Shown piece after piece: positions 1 to 8,763 of a DNA stretch of 64,000 nucleotides. Within the stretch, counting starts at the first letter, position 1. Every line of letters starts with the position of its first letter. Both the position numbers and the translations under genes were made by a program. Origin of the DNA: JAFAGX01 sp035623335 (GTDB taxonomy: Bacteria > Acidobacteriota > Terriglobia > Terriglobales > Acidobacteriaceae); contig DASPTQ010000283.1 in NCBI GenBank assembly GCA_035623335.1, positions 66,668 to 130,667 of the forward strand, written 5' to 3'. The notes beneath the pieces were generated by a model. The model was not told the origin of the DNA. It ran no database searches and was given only the letters and a program-made list of their open reading frames with translations.

Positions 1-153
1 CTTTCTTGCTCTTCTCTTTCGCTTTAGGTCCGTCGGTCGCGTTAGTTCCCCCGGTCCGAACTACTTCGCTGGGGCAAGGTTTCGAACCTGGAGAGCGTTC
101 GAAGGGCTGCTTTCCTGCAGGGCGCGAGGACCTGGCTAGCGGAGACCGACCCG

Positions 154-159
154 TATAAT
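154..159 (+). promoter_or_regulatory. -10 box just before the molybdopterin oxidoreductase start
   Basis: TATAAT lies 10 bases before the ATG at 170, so the transcript would start almost at the start codon (near-leaderless). No good -35 hexamer is visible. The preceding 150 bases hold no gene I can support. Confidence 0.5.
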
Positions 160-169
160 CAGTGCTGCG

Positions 170-2329
170 ATGAAGAAGGTCGTCCACGCCGCTTGTCCCC
201 ATGATTGCCCCGATGCCTGCGGGGTGTTGATTCGGGTGGAAGACGGACGCGCGGTCAAGATCCAGGGGGACCCCTCCCATCCCGTCACCCGCGGATTCCT
301 CTGCGCCAAAGTGGCCAAATACCTGGATCGCGTGTATTCGCCTGATCGCGTCCTCTATCCCCTGCGGCGAGTCGGACCCAAGGGACCAGGACCGGCCAAT
401 GGAGGAACGTCCGCCAGCGGCGGAGCAGGGCCAGGCAGCTCGTTTCAGCGCATTAGCTGGGATCAAGCTGTCGCGGAGATTGCCACTCGGTTTCGGCAAA
501 TCAGCGCCGAGTTTGGCAGCGAAGCGATTCTGCCTTACTCCTACGGCGGCACCTTGGGAGTGTTGAACAACGCTGGCATGGATCGGCGCTTCTTCCACCG
601 GCTGGGGGCCTCCCAGCTGGCACGGACCATCTGCTCGGCGGCGGGAGAGGCGGGGTTGAAATCAGTCCTCGGTGTCAAGCTGGGCACCGAACCAGAACAG
701 TTTTCCCATTCCCGCTACATCCTCATTTGGGCGGCGAATATTCATGGCAACAACGTGCATTTGTGGCCATTTATCCAGGAAGCTCGCCGCAAAGGGGCAA
801 AGCTGGTGGTGGTCGATCCTTATCGTACCCGCACGGCGGCTTGTGCCGACTGGCACCTGCCCATTCATCCCGGCACCGACGTTGCCTTGGCTCTGGGCAT
901 GATGCACGTTCTCATCCACGAACAACTCTACGATGTCGACTACGTCGAGCGCTACACCACCGGCTTCGAGGAGCTTTGTCTCCGCGTCCAGGATTATCCT
1001 CCCGAACGAGTCGCGCCGTGGACCGGAATCTCCGCAGCTGACATCCGCCGATTAGCCCGCGAGTATTCGACCGTCCGTCCGGCGGTGATCCGGGTGAACG
1101 ATGGCGTGCAGCGCTCCGAAAATGGCGGTATGGCCATGCGGGCGGTTACCATGCTGCCTACCATTACCGGCTCGTGGAAGGAACTGGGTGGCGGCCTGCA
1201 GTACGCCACCAGCGGGGCATTCGCCATGAACCGCGAGCAGTTGGCGCGCCCCGATCTGATGCTCGAAGCTTTGGGCCGACCGGCGCGGACGGTCAACATG
1301 GTGGAATTAGGCAGGGCCCTCAACCAGCTCGAGGATCCACCGATCCAGGCGCTGTTTGTCTACAATTCCAATCCCGCGGCGGTCTGCCCAAACCACAATG
1401 AAGTGATCCGCGGGCTCGGGCGCCCCGACCTTTTCACGGTGGTGCACGAACAGTTCTTCACCGATACCACCGACTACGCCGACATCGTCCTGCCCGCCAC
1501 CACATTCTTTGAACACAAAGATCTGCAGGGCGCCTACGGCCACTATTTTCTGCAAATGTCCGATCAGGCGATCGAGCCATTAGGCGAGTGTCGTTCGAAC
1601 CTAGAGATGTTTCGCGCGCTGGCCGAGAGCATGGGTTTTACCGAGCAGTGTTTCCGCGAGTCGGTGGATGAGATGATCGACACGGCGCTGCTCTCGGACA
1701 ACCCCTGGCTCGCCGGCATCGATCGGCAACGGCTCGAAGCCGAAGGGCACATTCGGCTGAATTTTGAAGGGCCGGTCGCTCATGCCGGGTCCCAACCCGC
1801 ACGGCCCTTTCTTCCGTTTGCCGCGGGCAATTTTCCGACGCCCAGCGGTAAAGCCGAGCTGTACAGTGCGTCGCTCGAAGCGCAAGGACACGATCCTGTC
1901 CTCCCTTTTCGACCGCCCGTCGAGTCACGGCTCGGGGAACACACGCGGGCCTTTCCCCTCGAACTATTAGCCCGCAAAGCCTCTAATTTTCTCAATACGA
2001 CTTTTTCCAACCTGCCCAGCCTGCAAGCCATGGAGGAACCGGGTGTGTTGGAGCTGAACCCGGCCGACGCCCGCAGTCGTGGCATCGCCGATGGTGATAC
2101 GGTGCGCGTCTTCAACCGGCGGGGAGAATTGCTGCTCAAGGCCGCGGTGACGACCAGCGTGCAGCCGGGAGTGGTGAGCGCTTGCCTGTCTTGGGCCAAG
2201 CTGAGCGCGGGGGGCAAAAACATCAACGTGCTGACCTCGGAAAAACTTACGGACTTGGGCAACTCTGCCACGTTTTATTCCGTCCTTGTTGAGGTGGAGT
2301 GTTATCGGCCGGCCTCCGCGGGCAACTGA
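170..2329 (+). CDS. molybdopterin-dependent oxidoreductase (DMSO reductase superfamily)
   Basis: A 719-residue catalytic subunit of the Mo-bisMGD family. An N-terminal [4Fe-4S] site is formed by Cys9, Cys13, Cys17 and Cys45 (CPHDCPDAC then GFLCAK). A candidate Mo ligand is Cys155 in TICSAAG, which would fit the formate dehydrogenase/polysulfide-thiosulfate reductase branch. The C-terminal part (around residues 620-719) is the usual molybdopterin dinucleotide-binding barrel. There is no Tat or signal peptide, so it probably acts in the cytoplasm. A low-complexity Gly/Ser/Pro insert sits at about residues 70-92. No FeS or membrane partner is adjacent, so the substrate cannot be named; family assignment is firm, reaction is not. 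Confidence 0.9.
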   Translation: MKKVVHAACPHDCPDACGVLIRVEDGRAVKIQGDPSHPVTRGFLCAKVAKYLDRVYSPDRVLYPLRRVGPKGPGPANGGTSASGGAGPGSSFQRISWDQAVAEIATRFRQISAEFGSEAILPYSYGGTLGVLNNAGMDRRFFHRLGASQLARTICSAAGEAGLKSVLGVKLGTEPEQFSHSRYILIWAANIHGNNVHLWPFIQEARRKGAKLVVVDPYRTRTAACADWHLPIHPGTDVALALGMMHVLIHEQLYDVDYVERYTTGFEELCLRVQDYPPERVAPWTGISAADIRRLAREYSTVRPAVIRVNDGVQRSENGGMAMRAVTMLPTITGSWKELGGGLQYATSGAFAMNREQLARPDLMLEALGRPARTVNMVELGRALNQLEDPPIQALFVYNSNPAAVCPNHNEVIRGLGRPDLFTVVHEQFFTDTTDYADIVLPATTFFEHKDLQGAYGHYFLQMSDQAIEPLGECRSNLEMFRALAESMGFTEQCFRESVDEMIDTALLSDNPWLAGIDRQRLEAEGHIRLNFEGPVAHAGSQPARPFLPFAAGNFPTPSGKAELYSASLEAQGHDPVLPFRPPVESRLGEHTRAFPLELLARKASNFLNTTFSNLPSLQAMEEPGVLELNPADARSRGIADGDTVRVFNRRGELLLKAAVTTSVQPGVVSACLSWAKLSAGGKNINVLTSEKLTDLGNSATFYSVLVEVECYRPASAGN

Positions 2330-2339
2330 GGCTGGATGC

Positions 2340-2370
2340 TTGGACGCTCCGAACGGCGCTACCGTATAAT
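2340..2370 (+). promoter_or_regulatory. bamA promoter, matching the ompH promoter
   Basis: TTGGAC (2340-2345), a 19-base spacer, then TATAAT (2365-2370). The motif GACGCTC begins 22 bases before TATAAT, exactly as in the ompH promoter at 5391-5421, and both continue as TATAATGRC with a downstream TCCATAC. This points to shared control of the two outer-membrane biogenesis genes. Confidence 0.6.
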
Positions 2371-2540
2371 GACCGTTTTCCATACTCCCTAAGGTTGAGG
2401 TAGAGGAGATTCTTCGTTCTTATCAGGAGAGCCCTGCATGCGGAAGGCGCAGGCGGGGGCAGGTACGGCCGAGCCTCGCCTTAAGGCGCGGGCGATATTC
2501 GTCCTACCTGAGTTTTGCGGAGGAACTGTGGGGGCTGATC

Positions 2541-5336
2541 TTGAGCGTCGCCGTCGCCCTCCTCATCCTTTCCTCGATCGCCAGCGGGCAGCAACAACCG
2601 CAGCAGGAACTGATCACGGGTATCGAGATACGGGGCAATCGCCGCATTCCGGCCGATACCATTCGCGCCCGCATCTTCACTCGCGCGGGCGACGTCTATG
2701 ATCCTGCTGCCTTAGAGCGCGACTTTAACTCCCTGTGGAACACCAATTATTTCGAGGATATCCGCTTCGAGGGCGAGGAAAATCCCAAGGGGGGCATAAA
2801 ACTAATTATCTTCGTCAAGGAACGACCTACGATTCGCGAGATCAACTATGAAGGGCTCAGCTCAGTCTCGAAAAGCGACGTTCTCGACCGCTTTAAGGAG
2901 CGCAAGGTCGGCCTGTCCGTCGAGAGCCAATACGATCCGACCAAGGTGAAGCGAGCCGAGGTTGTCATCAAGGAGTTGCTCTCCGAACACGGCCGACAGT
3001 TCTCCACCATACGTACCGAGGTGCGTCCTATCCCGCCGGCGGCGGTGAGCCTCACCTTCGTCATCAAAGAGGGACCGAAGGTGAAAGTGGGCAAGATCAC
3101 CTTCACCGGAGCCACCCATGTCAAACCCCGCGTCCTGCGCGCAGCGATGAAGAATTTGAAGCCCATCGGAATTCCTCATTCGATCTTCCTCGAGAACGTG
3201 TTTGCCCGGACCTACGATGCCACCAAACTGGATGAAGACACCGAGCGGGTTCGCCAGGAATTCCAGAATCGCGGGTACTTTAAGGTGGTGGTAGAGCAGG
3301 CGAAGACCAATATCCACGACACCGGGCACCAGGGCTTTCACATCCCCCTCCTCCAGAAGGGTCCGGGGAAGGCCGTGGATATCACCCTGCCCATCCAGGA
3401 AGGCGATCTCTATCACTTGGGCGGCATTACCTTCAAGGGCAACAAGGCGATTCCCAATAGCGCCGCCCTGCGCACGCTGTTTCCCATCAAAGACGGCGAT
3501 GTCTTCGATCGCAGCAAGATCGGCAAAGGTCTCGAGGCTCTCAGCAAAGCTTACGGCCAATATGGATATATCAACTTCACCTCGGTCCCGGAAACCCGCT
3601 TCGAGGAAGACAAGAAATTAATTTATATCGACATCGATGTCGATGAGGGCAAGCAGTTCTATGTGCGCCGCATCGAATTTCAGGGCAACACCACCACACG
3701 CGACAAAGTCATCCGCCGCGAAATTTTGCTGGAGGAGGGTCAGGTCTACAACCAGCGGCTTTGGGAGCTTAGCTTGCAGCGCCTGAACCAGCTGGGATTC
3801 TTCGACCAGTTGAAGCCCGAGGATCCGAGCAATACCGAGCGCCACCTGGACGAACAGAATGGCACGGTCGATCTCCTTCTGAAGGTCAGAGAGAAAGGAA
3901 AGAACAGCATCGGGTTGAGCGGTGGGGTCAGCGGACTGGCGGGAACCTTCGTCGGTGTCAGCTACAGCACCAATAACTTCCTGGGCAAGGGGGAAACCCT
4001 GACCATCCAGGCGAACCTCGGCAACCTCGAGCGCAGCCTCATGTTCGGATTTACCGAGCCCTATCTCTTGGACCGGCCCTTGACCTGGGGTTTCACCATT
4101 TACTACACCCGCTTCATTTACGATCAGGCGCGCGAAGCGGCCTTGTTCAGCGGGCAACAGATCAACCTGCCCTCCGCCTTGCAGGAGAATCTGCAGAACT
4201 ACACGCAATCCAGCCGCGGATTCACCACCAGCCTCTCCTATCCCATACGCCGCACCTACAAGCGTTTGGGCATCGCCTACCAGTTGGACATCTCCGACAT
4301 CGTAGCCCTGACCACAGCTTCGAAAACGCTATTCGATACCCTGCAGTTCAGCGGGATCACCGGCCCAAGCGCTCTGAACGGCATCGTCACCAGCAAGATC
4401 ACTCCCAGCTTCACCAAGAATTCCCTGGATCGTCCCCTGTTTCCCCACAGCGGCAGCAACATCTTCTTTGGCGCCGAGATCGCCGGCTTAGGAGGCACCG
4501 TCCGGACCTTTCGGCCGGTAGTACAACTGACCCATTGGTTTCCTATGCAGAACCGGCGCAATACCATCGGACTTCACTTTGTCGGCTCTTTTCTCACCGG
4601 TTATGGCGGGCTGGTACCGCCTCCGTTCCAGCGCTTCTACGACGGCGGAGAAAACGATCTACGCGGTTTTGATATCCGCTCGATCTCTCCTGTTTCCTTC
4701 TTGCCCACGGTGAACTCGGTTCCCTTGCGCAACCCGGACGGGACGATCGTACCCAAGAACCCGGCCAATCCACTGCAAGGCAATTACACGATTCCGATCC
4801 CGGTCGACCAAATTGTGTTTCCGGGCGGCGATTTGAGCCTCACCGGCAACGCGGAATACCGCATTACCATCGCCGGGCCGGTATCCCTGGCGCCCTTCAT
4901 GGACTTCGGGTTGGAGCCCATTCTCAGGCCGTCCCAACTGAAGATTTCCAATACGGAATTGAATTTGCTGAATACCACTTCGTTTGGGTGTCCTTCGCTC
5001 GACGTAGCGTTCGATTGCCAGGGGGGAACGACCAAGACTTTTTCTCCCTATCTGTACCCCTTGGCCGGTACCAATTGGACTCCCCGCATGTCCACCGGAC
5101 TCGAGCTGCAGGTCTTCTTACCCGTGATCAACGCTCCCTTCCGAATTTATTGGGCCTACAATCCCCTGCGATTGGACCAGATCGCAAACTCGCCGATTCC
5201 GATCACCCGCAATATGTTCCCCGTCGGTGCGGCCGGGGACTACACGTACGAGGTGACCAAGAACGCGTTTAGCCCGGCCTATCAGCTGCGGGAACCGCGG
5301 AAAACCTTCCGCTTCACCGTGGCCACCACGTTCTAG
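2541..5336 (+). CDS. bamA: outer membrane protein assembly factor BamA (Omp85 family)
   Basis: Inserts and folds beta-barrel proteins in the outer membrane. The 931-residue protein has a hydrophobic signal segment (SVAVALLILSSIASGQ), successive POTRA domains across about residues 25-430 (for example ITGIEIRGNRRIP and VRRIEFQGNTTT), and a C-terminal 16-stranded Omp85 barrel ending in Phe (RFTVATTF). At 931 residues it is longer than the roughly 800 of enterobacterial BamA. The start is uncertain: TTG at 2541 preceded by GGGGG is the first in-frame choice, and the frame is open far upstream with an Arg-rich stretch. An ATG at 2438 with a good Shine-Dalgarno (AGGAGAG) is one frame off, so either a leader ORF or a base error is possible. 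The ompH gene follows, the classic pairing. Confidence 0.93.
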   Translation: MSVAVALLILSSIASGQQQPQQELITGIEIRGNRRIPADTIRARIFTRAGDVYDPAALERDFNSLWNTNYFEDIRFEGEENPKGGIKLIIFVKERPTIREINYEGLSSVSKSDVLDRFKERKVGLSVESQYDPTKVKRAEVVIKELLSEHGRQFSTIRTEVRPIPPAAVSLTFVIKEGPKVKVGKITFTGATHVKPRVLRAAMKNLKPIGIPHSIFLENVFARTYDATKLDEDTERVRQEFQNRGYFKVVVEQAKTNIHDTGHQGFHIPLLQKGPGKAVDITLPIQEGDLYHLGGITFKGNKAIPNSAALRTLFPIKDGDVFDRSKIGKGLEALSKAYGQYGYINFTSVPETRFEEDKKLIYIDIDVDEGKQFYVRRIEFQGNTTTRDKVIRREILLEEGQVYNQRLWELSLQRLNQLGFFDQLKPEDPSNTERHLDEQNGTVDLLLKVREKGKNSIGLSGGVSGLAGTFVGVSYSTNNFLGKGETLTIQANLGNLERSLMFGFTEPYLLDRPLTWGFTIYYTRFIYDQAREAALFSGQQINLPSALQENLQNYTQSSRGFTTSLSYPIRRTYKRLGIAYQLDISDIVALTTASKTLFDTLQFSGITGPSALNGIVTSKITPSFTKNSLDRPLFPHSGSNIFFGAEIAGLGGTVRTFRPVVQLTHWFPMQNRRNTIGLHFVGSFLTGYGGLVPPPFQRFYDGGENDLRGFDIRSISPVSFLPTVNSVPLRNPDGTIVPKNPANPLQGNYTIPIPVDQIVFPGGDLSLTGNAEYRITIAGPVSLAPFMDFGLEPILRPSQLKISNTELNLLNTTSFGCPSLDVAFDCQGGTTKTFSPYLYPLAGTNWTPRMSTGLELQVFLPVINAPFRIYWAYNPLRLDQIANSPIPITRNMFPVGAAGDYTYEVTKNAFSPAYQLREPRKTFRFTVATTF

Positions 5337-5356
5337 CGATTGCGAAGATGCAATCG
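5337..5356 (+). terminator. hairpin directly after bamA
   Basis: CGATTGC and GCAATCG form a perfect 7-bp stem with a 6-base loop, starting one base after the bamA stop codon. There is no T tract, so intrinsic termination is unproven; it could also protect the 3' end. Confidence 0.35.
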
Positions 5357-5390
5357 TCGACCAGTAGAAGCTCGCAACGCCGTGCCGCGG

Positions 5391-5421
5391 TTTGACGCTC
5401 AGGCGGCAATCTTCCTATAAT
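5391..5421 (+). promoter_or_regulatory. ompH promoter
   Basis: TTGACG at 5392-5397 and TATAAT at 5416-5421 with an 18-base spacer, which is close to the sigma-70 consensus. The GACGCTC to TATAAT spacing (22 bases) and the downstream TCCATAC match the bamA promoter. Confidence 0.65.
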
Positions 5422-5455
5422 GGCGATTATCCATACCCTGACAATCAGGAGAGGT

Positions 5456-5533
5456 ATGGTGTGGGCATTGCGCTTGCGACAGTGGCGCGAGGCGCTGGGC
5501 ATTTGGTGTGCCTCCAAGTTAATGTGCAAATGA
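5456..5533 (+). CDS. possible 25-residue leader ORF upstream of ompH
   Basis: ATG at 5456 follows a strong Shine-Dalgarno (AGGAGAGG, 5447-5454) and encodes a short Arg/Trp-rich peptide (begins MVWALRLRQWREALG) ending 73 bases before ompH. The ribosome site is better than that of ompH itself. It may be a translated leader or chance; no homolog is recognised. The bamA leader carries a similar ATCAGGAGAG followed by an ATG. Confidence 0.3.
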   Translation: MVWALRLRQWREALGIWCASKLMCK

Positions 5534-5606
5534 TGGCCCGGCCCAGTATTATCTCTGTGACCCAATCAATTCCAGGAAGCAGTTTCAAGGAGTACAAAAC
5601 CAACCC

Positions 5607-6347
5607 ATGAACAACAAGTGTTTGCAGTTCCTACTGGTCGTAGTGTTTGCCTTTTCCGCGTCTGCTCTGGCCCAAACCGCCAACGCGGATCCTGGTTTGC
5701 CCGCTGCGCCCAGTGCATCCAACTCCCCCAGCACGGCGACCGAAGCTAATCCGGTCGGTGGAAACAAGCTTGCCACGATCAACGTTGAACAGGCGATTTT
5801 CGCTTGCAACGAAGGGCAACGCGACTTCGAGGTCCTGAGCAAGAAGCTCGAGCCCAAGCAAACCGAGCTGAAGAACATGAATGACGAAGTCGAGAACCTG
5901 AAGAAGCAGCTCAACACTTCCGGGGACAAGCTGAGCGAAGACGCCCGCAACAACCTTGTCAAGCAGATCGAGCAGAAGCAGAAGAACCTGGAGCGCACGG
6001 TTCAGGATGCCCGGGACGATGCCCAGTCTCAGCAAAACGAGATCGCGCAGCGCATCCTGCAAAAGATGGCTCCGGTGATCGTGAAGTACGCCGGCGACAA
6101 AGGCTACGGTGTGATCGTGGATACTTCGAATCCCTGGCCGCAAGGACCTGTGCTGTGGGCTGCGCCTTCGGTCGACATAACCAAGGCGATTGTGGATCTT
6201 TATAACGTCCAATCCGGCGTGCCGGCGCCAGCCAGGCCCACTTCCCAGAAACCAAGCATCCCGGGAGCAACCACCACCAAACCAGCGGCGCCCGCCAAAC
6301 CTGCGGGAGCGCCGGGCACGACGGCACCTCCCAACCAGCCGAAATAG
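5607..6347 (+). CDS. OmpH/Skp-family periplasmic chaperone
   Basis: Holds unfolded outer-membrane proteins in the periplasm on the way to BamA. The 246-residue product has a signal peptide (LLVVVFAFSASALAQ), a Lys/Glu/Gln-rich coiled coil at about residues 65-155 typical of Skp prongs, and the conserved trimer core (VIVKYAGDKGYGVIVDTS). It then carries a Pro/Ala-rich tail of about 40 residues (KPAAPAKPAGAPG) that classical Skp lacks. It lies directly downstream of bamA but has its own promoter. The only plausible ribosome site, AAGGAG, is unusually far (about 14 bases) from the ATG. Confidence 0.88.
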   Translation: MNNKCLQFLLVVVFAFSASALAQTANADPGLPAAPSASNSPSTATEANPVGGNKLATINVEQAIFACNEGQRDFEVLSKKLEPKQTELKNMNDEVENLKKQLNTSGDKLSEDARNNLVKQIEQKQKNLERTVQDARDDAQSQQNEIAQRILQKMAPVIVKYAGDKGYGVIVDTSNPWPQGPVLWAAPSVDITKAIVDLYNVQSGVPAPARPTSQKPSIPGATTTKPAAPAKPAGAPGTTAPPNQPK

Positions 6348-6383
6348 TCGCGACAGCCGCGGGTGGCAGAAGGTTCCCAAAAC

Positions 6384-6411
6384 GGCCGCATCGCCCGCGG
6401 CCTTTTCTTTT
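6384..6411 (+). terminator. intrinsic terminator after ompH
   Basis: GGCCGC (6384-6389) pairs with GCGGCC (6397-6402) across a 7-base loop and is followed by TTTTCTTTT. It lies 37 bases after the ompH stop and is a textbook Rho-independent terminator. Confidence 0.8.
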
Positions 6412-6478
6412 CGCCATCCGCACCCGAACGAGCTCGTCGCGGTGTCTCTAGAACCAGCACGGATCCGGAGGACATCGC

Positions 6479-7213
6479 GTGTTTGTCGCCGACCGAGACT
6501 CTCTCTGGGACAATCGCTCCCGTCGCCGCTGGACGAGCCTGGCTTCTGTTGCCGTTGAGATGGGAATTGCAGCCGGACTGCTGTTGATGCCCCTGCTCGA
6601 GCCCCAGGGCCCGCCGTTGCTGCGAGCGATTATTGAATCCCTTCCCCTTCCCGCTGCCCCGGCAGGAAGGGCATCGAGTGCCCGCGTACATTCGAAGGGT
6701 GGCTTCACCAGCAAGGCGGCTGGCCACATTCTGCTAGCGCCGACTAAGGTCCCGCGAGAGATCTCCGATCAGGAAACCGATGAGCCCCCGCCCCCTGACT
6801 TTTTGGGTGGCAACGGAGGGGAAGGCGGCACGGGACCGAACAGCCTGGGCAATTCGCTGTGGGAGGGCATTGGAGCCGGCACGGGCGCGTCGCTTGCCCC
6901 TCCGAACCCACCTCCCTCGAACCACTCGCCACACATCTCTCACAGCATGGAGGGTAGTCTCTATCACCAAGTACAGCCGGAATATCCCCCGCTTGCCAAG
7001 CAGGCTCGGGTTCAAGGAACCGTGGTGTTGCGTGCCGTCATCGATGGCGAAGGTAAGATCGAAAATCTTGAGGTGGTTAGCGGCCATCCCTGGCTGGTCG
7101 GGGCTGCCCTCAAAGCCGTCCAACAATGGCGCTATCGCCCTTACTATCTGAATGGGCAACCGGTCGAGGTGGAGACTCAGATCACGGTTCACTTTACGCT
7201 CACCGGTGGATAG
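6479..7213 (+). CDS. TonB-family energy transducer
   Basis: Probably links inner-membrane proton motive force to outer-membrane transporters. The 244-residue protein has one N-terminal membrane segment (around residues 22-40, VEMGIAAGLLLMPLL), a Gly/Pro-rich periplasmic linker (about 90-150), and a TonB C-terminal domain beginning at YPPLAKQARVQGTVVL and including QQWRYRPYYLNGQPV. The start is GTG at 6479, chosen because GGAGGA lies six bases upstream. It stands alone, without exbB or exbD beside it, so the motor partner must be encoded elsewhere. Confidence 0.85.
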   Translation: MFVADRDSLWDNRSRRRWTSLASVAVEMGIAAGLLLMPLLEPQGPPLLRAIIESLPLPAAPAGRASSARVHSKGGFTSKAAGHILLAPTKVPREISDQETDEPPPPDFLGGNGGEGGTGPNSLGNSLWEGIGAGTGASLAPPNPPPSNHSPHISHSMEGSLYHQVQPEYPPLAKQARVQGTVVLRAVIDGEGKIENLEVVSGHPWLVGAALKAVQQWRYRPYYLNGQPVEVETQITVHFTLTGG

Positions 7214-7266
7214 AAGTCGCCTCCCGGCATGGTACGGCGGTAACCTTGGGCCATCCTCAGGCTCGC

Positions 7267-7272
7267 TATAAT
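7267..7272 (+). promoter_or_regulatory. -10 box of alr, leaderless arrangement
   Basis: TATAAT ends seven bases before the GTG start of alr at 7280, so the transcription start would coincide with the start codon. Confidence 0.55.
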
Positions 7273-7279
7273 TCTTTCA

Positions 7280-8449
7280 GTGGCTACCATCGAACTTCAA
7301 CAGCGCGTGGCGACGCGGCCCACTTGGGCGGAAGTTTCTCTGGCGGGCTTGCGCCAAAACTTCCGCGTGCTCGAGCGCCACCTCGGCCCAAACATAACCA
7401 TCTGTGCCATCGTGAAGGCCGACGCCTACGGACACGGCGCGGTCGAGTGTTCCCGAGCTCTGCAAGAAGAAGGCGCTCGTTGGTTTGGCGTCACCTCGCT
7501 CGACGAGGCTATCCCCCTGCGGGAAGCCGGCATCAGCGGGGATATTCTGCTGCTTACGGGGTTTTGGCGTGGTGAGGAGGAAGAGATTGTCCGCCTGAAA
7601 CTCACTCCTACGGTTTGGGAAACCGAGCAGATCAAGTTGCTCGACCGGGCGGCAGGTGAGCTGGGAGTCCGGCATCCGGTTCACTTGAAGGTGGACACAG
7701 GCATGGGACGGCTCGGAGTCACGCCGCAACAGTTGCCGCAGATTGCTTCGGCGCTGCGCTCTTCTGCCCACCTCGTGGTAGAGGGTCTTTCTACGCATTT
7801 TGCTTCTTCGGAGGTGCTCGATGCACCCTCGGCGCCGGACCAGCTAAGTTGCTTTCGAGACGTATGGCGTTGCCTGAAACAAGAAGGATTCGCCCCTCCC
7901 ATCGTGCACATGGCCAACACCGGCGCCGTCATTTCGCGCCGTGAATCCTGGAATACGATGGTGCGCCCGGGAATCGCGCTCTATGGGTATCACTTGCCAT
8001 TCGAGCGCGCCGGGCGGGAAGTAAGCGGAAGCGGATTGCGGCTTGGGGTTCAGCCGATCTTGTCCTGGAAAACGCGCATCCTTTCTCTGCGCGACGTGCC
8101 TCAGAACCAGGCCCTCGGCTACGGAGGAACCTACGTCACCAAGGCTCCCACCCGCATCGCGGTGCTTCCCGTCGGCTACGCCGATGGGCTGCATCGTTCT
8201 CTCTCGTCCTGCGGCCGCGTGATCGTCCGCGAACATTACGCGCCCATCGTAGGCCGCATCTCCATGGACCTTACCTTGGTGGACGTAACCGGGCTTCCCG
8301 GAGTCGCCGTGGGAGATGAAGCCATACTGCTCGGATCTTTCGACTCCCTCAGCGTGGATGCGCACGAACATGCCGTACTGGCCAACACGTTGATTTATGA
8401 AATTCTCTGTGGAATCTCTAAACGCGTACCGAGAAGGTACGTCGGCTAA
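7280..8449 (+). CDS. alr: alanine racemase
   Basis: Interconverts L- and D-alanine for peptidoglycan synthesis in the cytoplasm. The 389-residue length is normal. The PLP lysine is Lys46 in AIVKADAYGHG, and the catalytic tyrosine of the opposite face is Tyr281 in ALGYGGTY. The substrate-loop motifs VDTGMGRLG and VGRISMDLTLVDVT are also present. The GTG start is set by the alignment of WAEVSLAGLRQNF with the family N-terminus and by the TATAAT seven bases upstream; there is no Shine-Dalgarno, consistent with leaderless translation. Confidence 0.95.
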   Translation: MATIELQQRVATRPTWAEVSLAGLRQNFRVLERHLGPNITICAIVKADAYGHGAVECSRALQEEGARWFGVTSLDEAIPLREAGISGDILLLTGFWRGEEEEIVRLKLTPTVWETEQIKLLDRAAGELGVRHPVHLKVDTGMGRLGVTPQQLPQIASALRSSAHLVVEGLSTHFASSEVLDAPSAPDQLSCFRDVWRCLKQEGFAPPIVHMANTGAVISRRESWNTMVRPGIALYGYHLPFERAGREVSGSGLRLGVQPILSWKTRILSLRDVPQNQALGYGGTYVTKAPTRIAVLPVGYADGLHRSLSSCGRVIVREHYAPIVGRISMDLTLVDVTGLPGVAVGDEAILLGSFDSLSVDAHEHAVLANTLIYEILCGISKRVPRRYVG

Positions 8450-8763
8450 GTACGAAGAATCACCGTAGCTGGCCACGTTCTGGCTTCCCCATTGCTTGAG
8501 AAAGACGGCATGGATCGATAGGTGAAGGCCTTCGCCCGTAATCTCCTCTTGCGACTCACCCCGACCAATCGCTTTGCCTTTGCCACCGCCTTCGGTGGAT
8601 CGGGAGGGCCGGCAAAATTCCCTGCAGTATTTCTCCGTCAACCATTTGGCGGCCACGCCGCCCACGATTCCTTCCGCCTGTCTTCGAACCCACACGAACG
8701 TCAGACGTAGCTCTTCGACCGCGTACTCTGTTCATTTTGGATCGCTCTGTTGTATGGTTAAAG
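8450..8763. other. intergenic region without a recognisable gene
   Basis: About 310 bases between alr and the hydrolase. Short open frames exist on both strands but show no family motif or ribosome site. A weak -10 (TATGGT, about 8753) may serve the next gene. Confidence 0.4.

Noticed and set aside
1..153. Minus-strand open frame ending at the left edge, Lys-rich near the edge
   Set aside because: Too short and with no family motif; could be chance or part of a gene outside the window.
2438..2701. 87-residue plus-strand ORF with a good ribosome site overlapping bamA
   Set aside because: Its C-terminal half is the bamA signal and POTRA region in another frame; retained only as a note on the bamA start.
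7844..8695. 283-residue minus-strand ORF over alr
   Set aside because: Mostly antisense to alr; the part outside alr has no recognisable motif.
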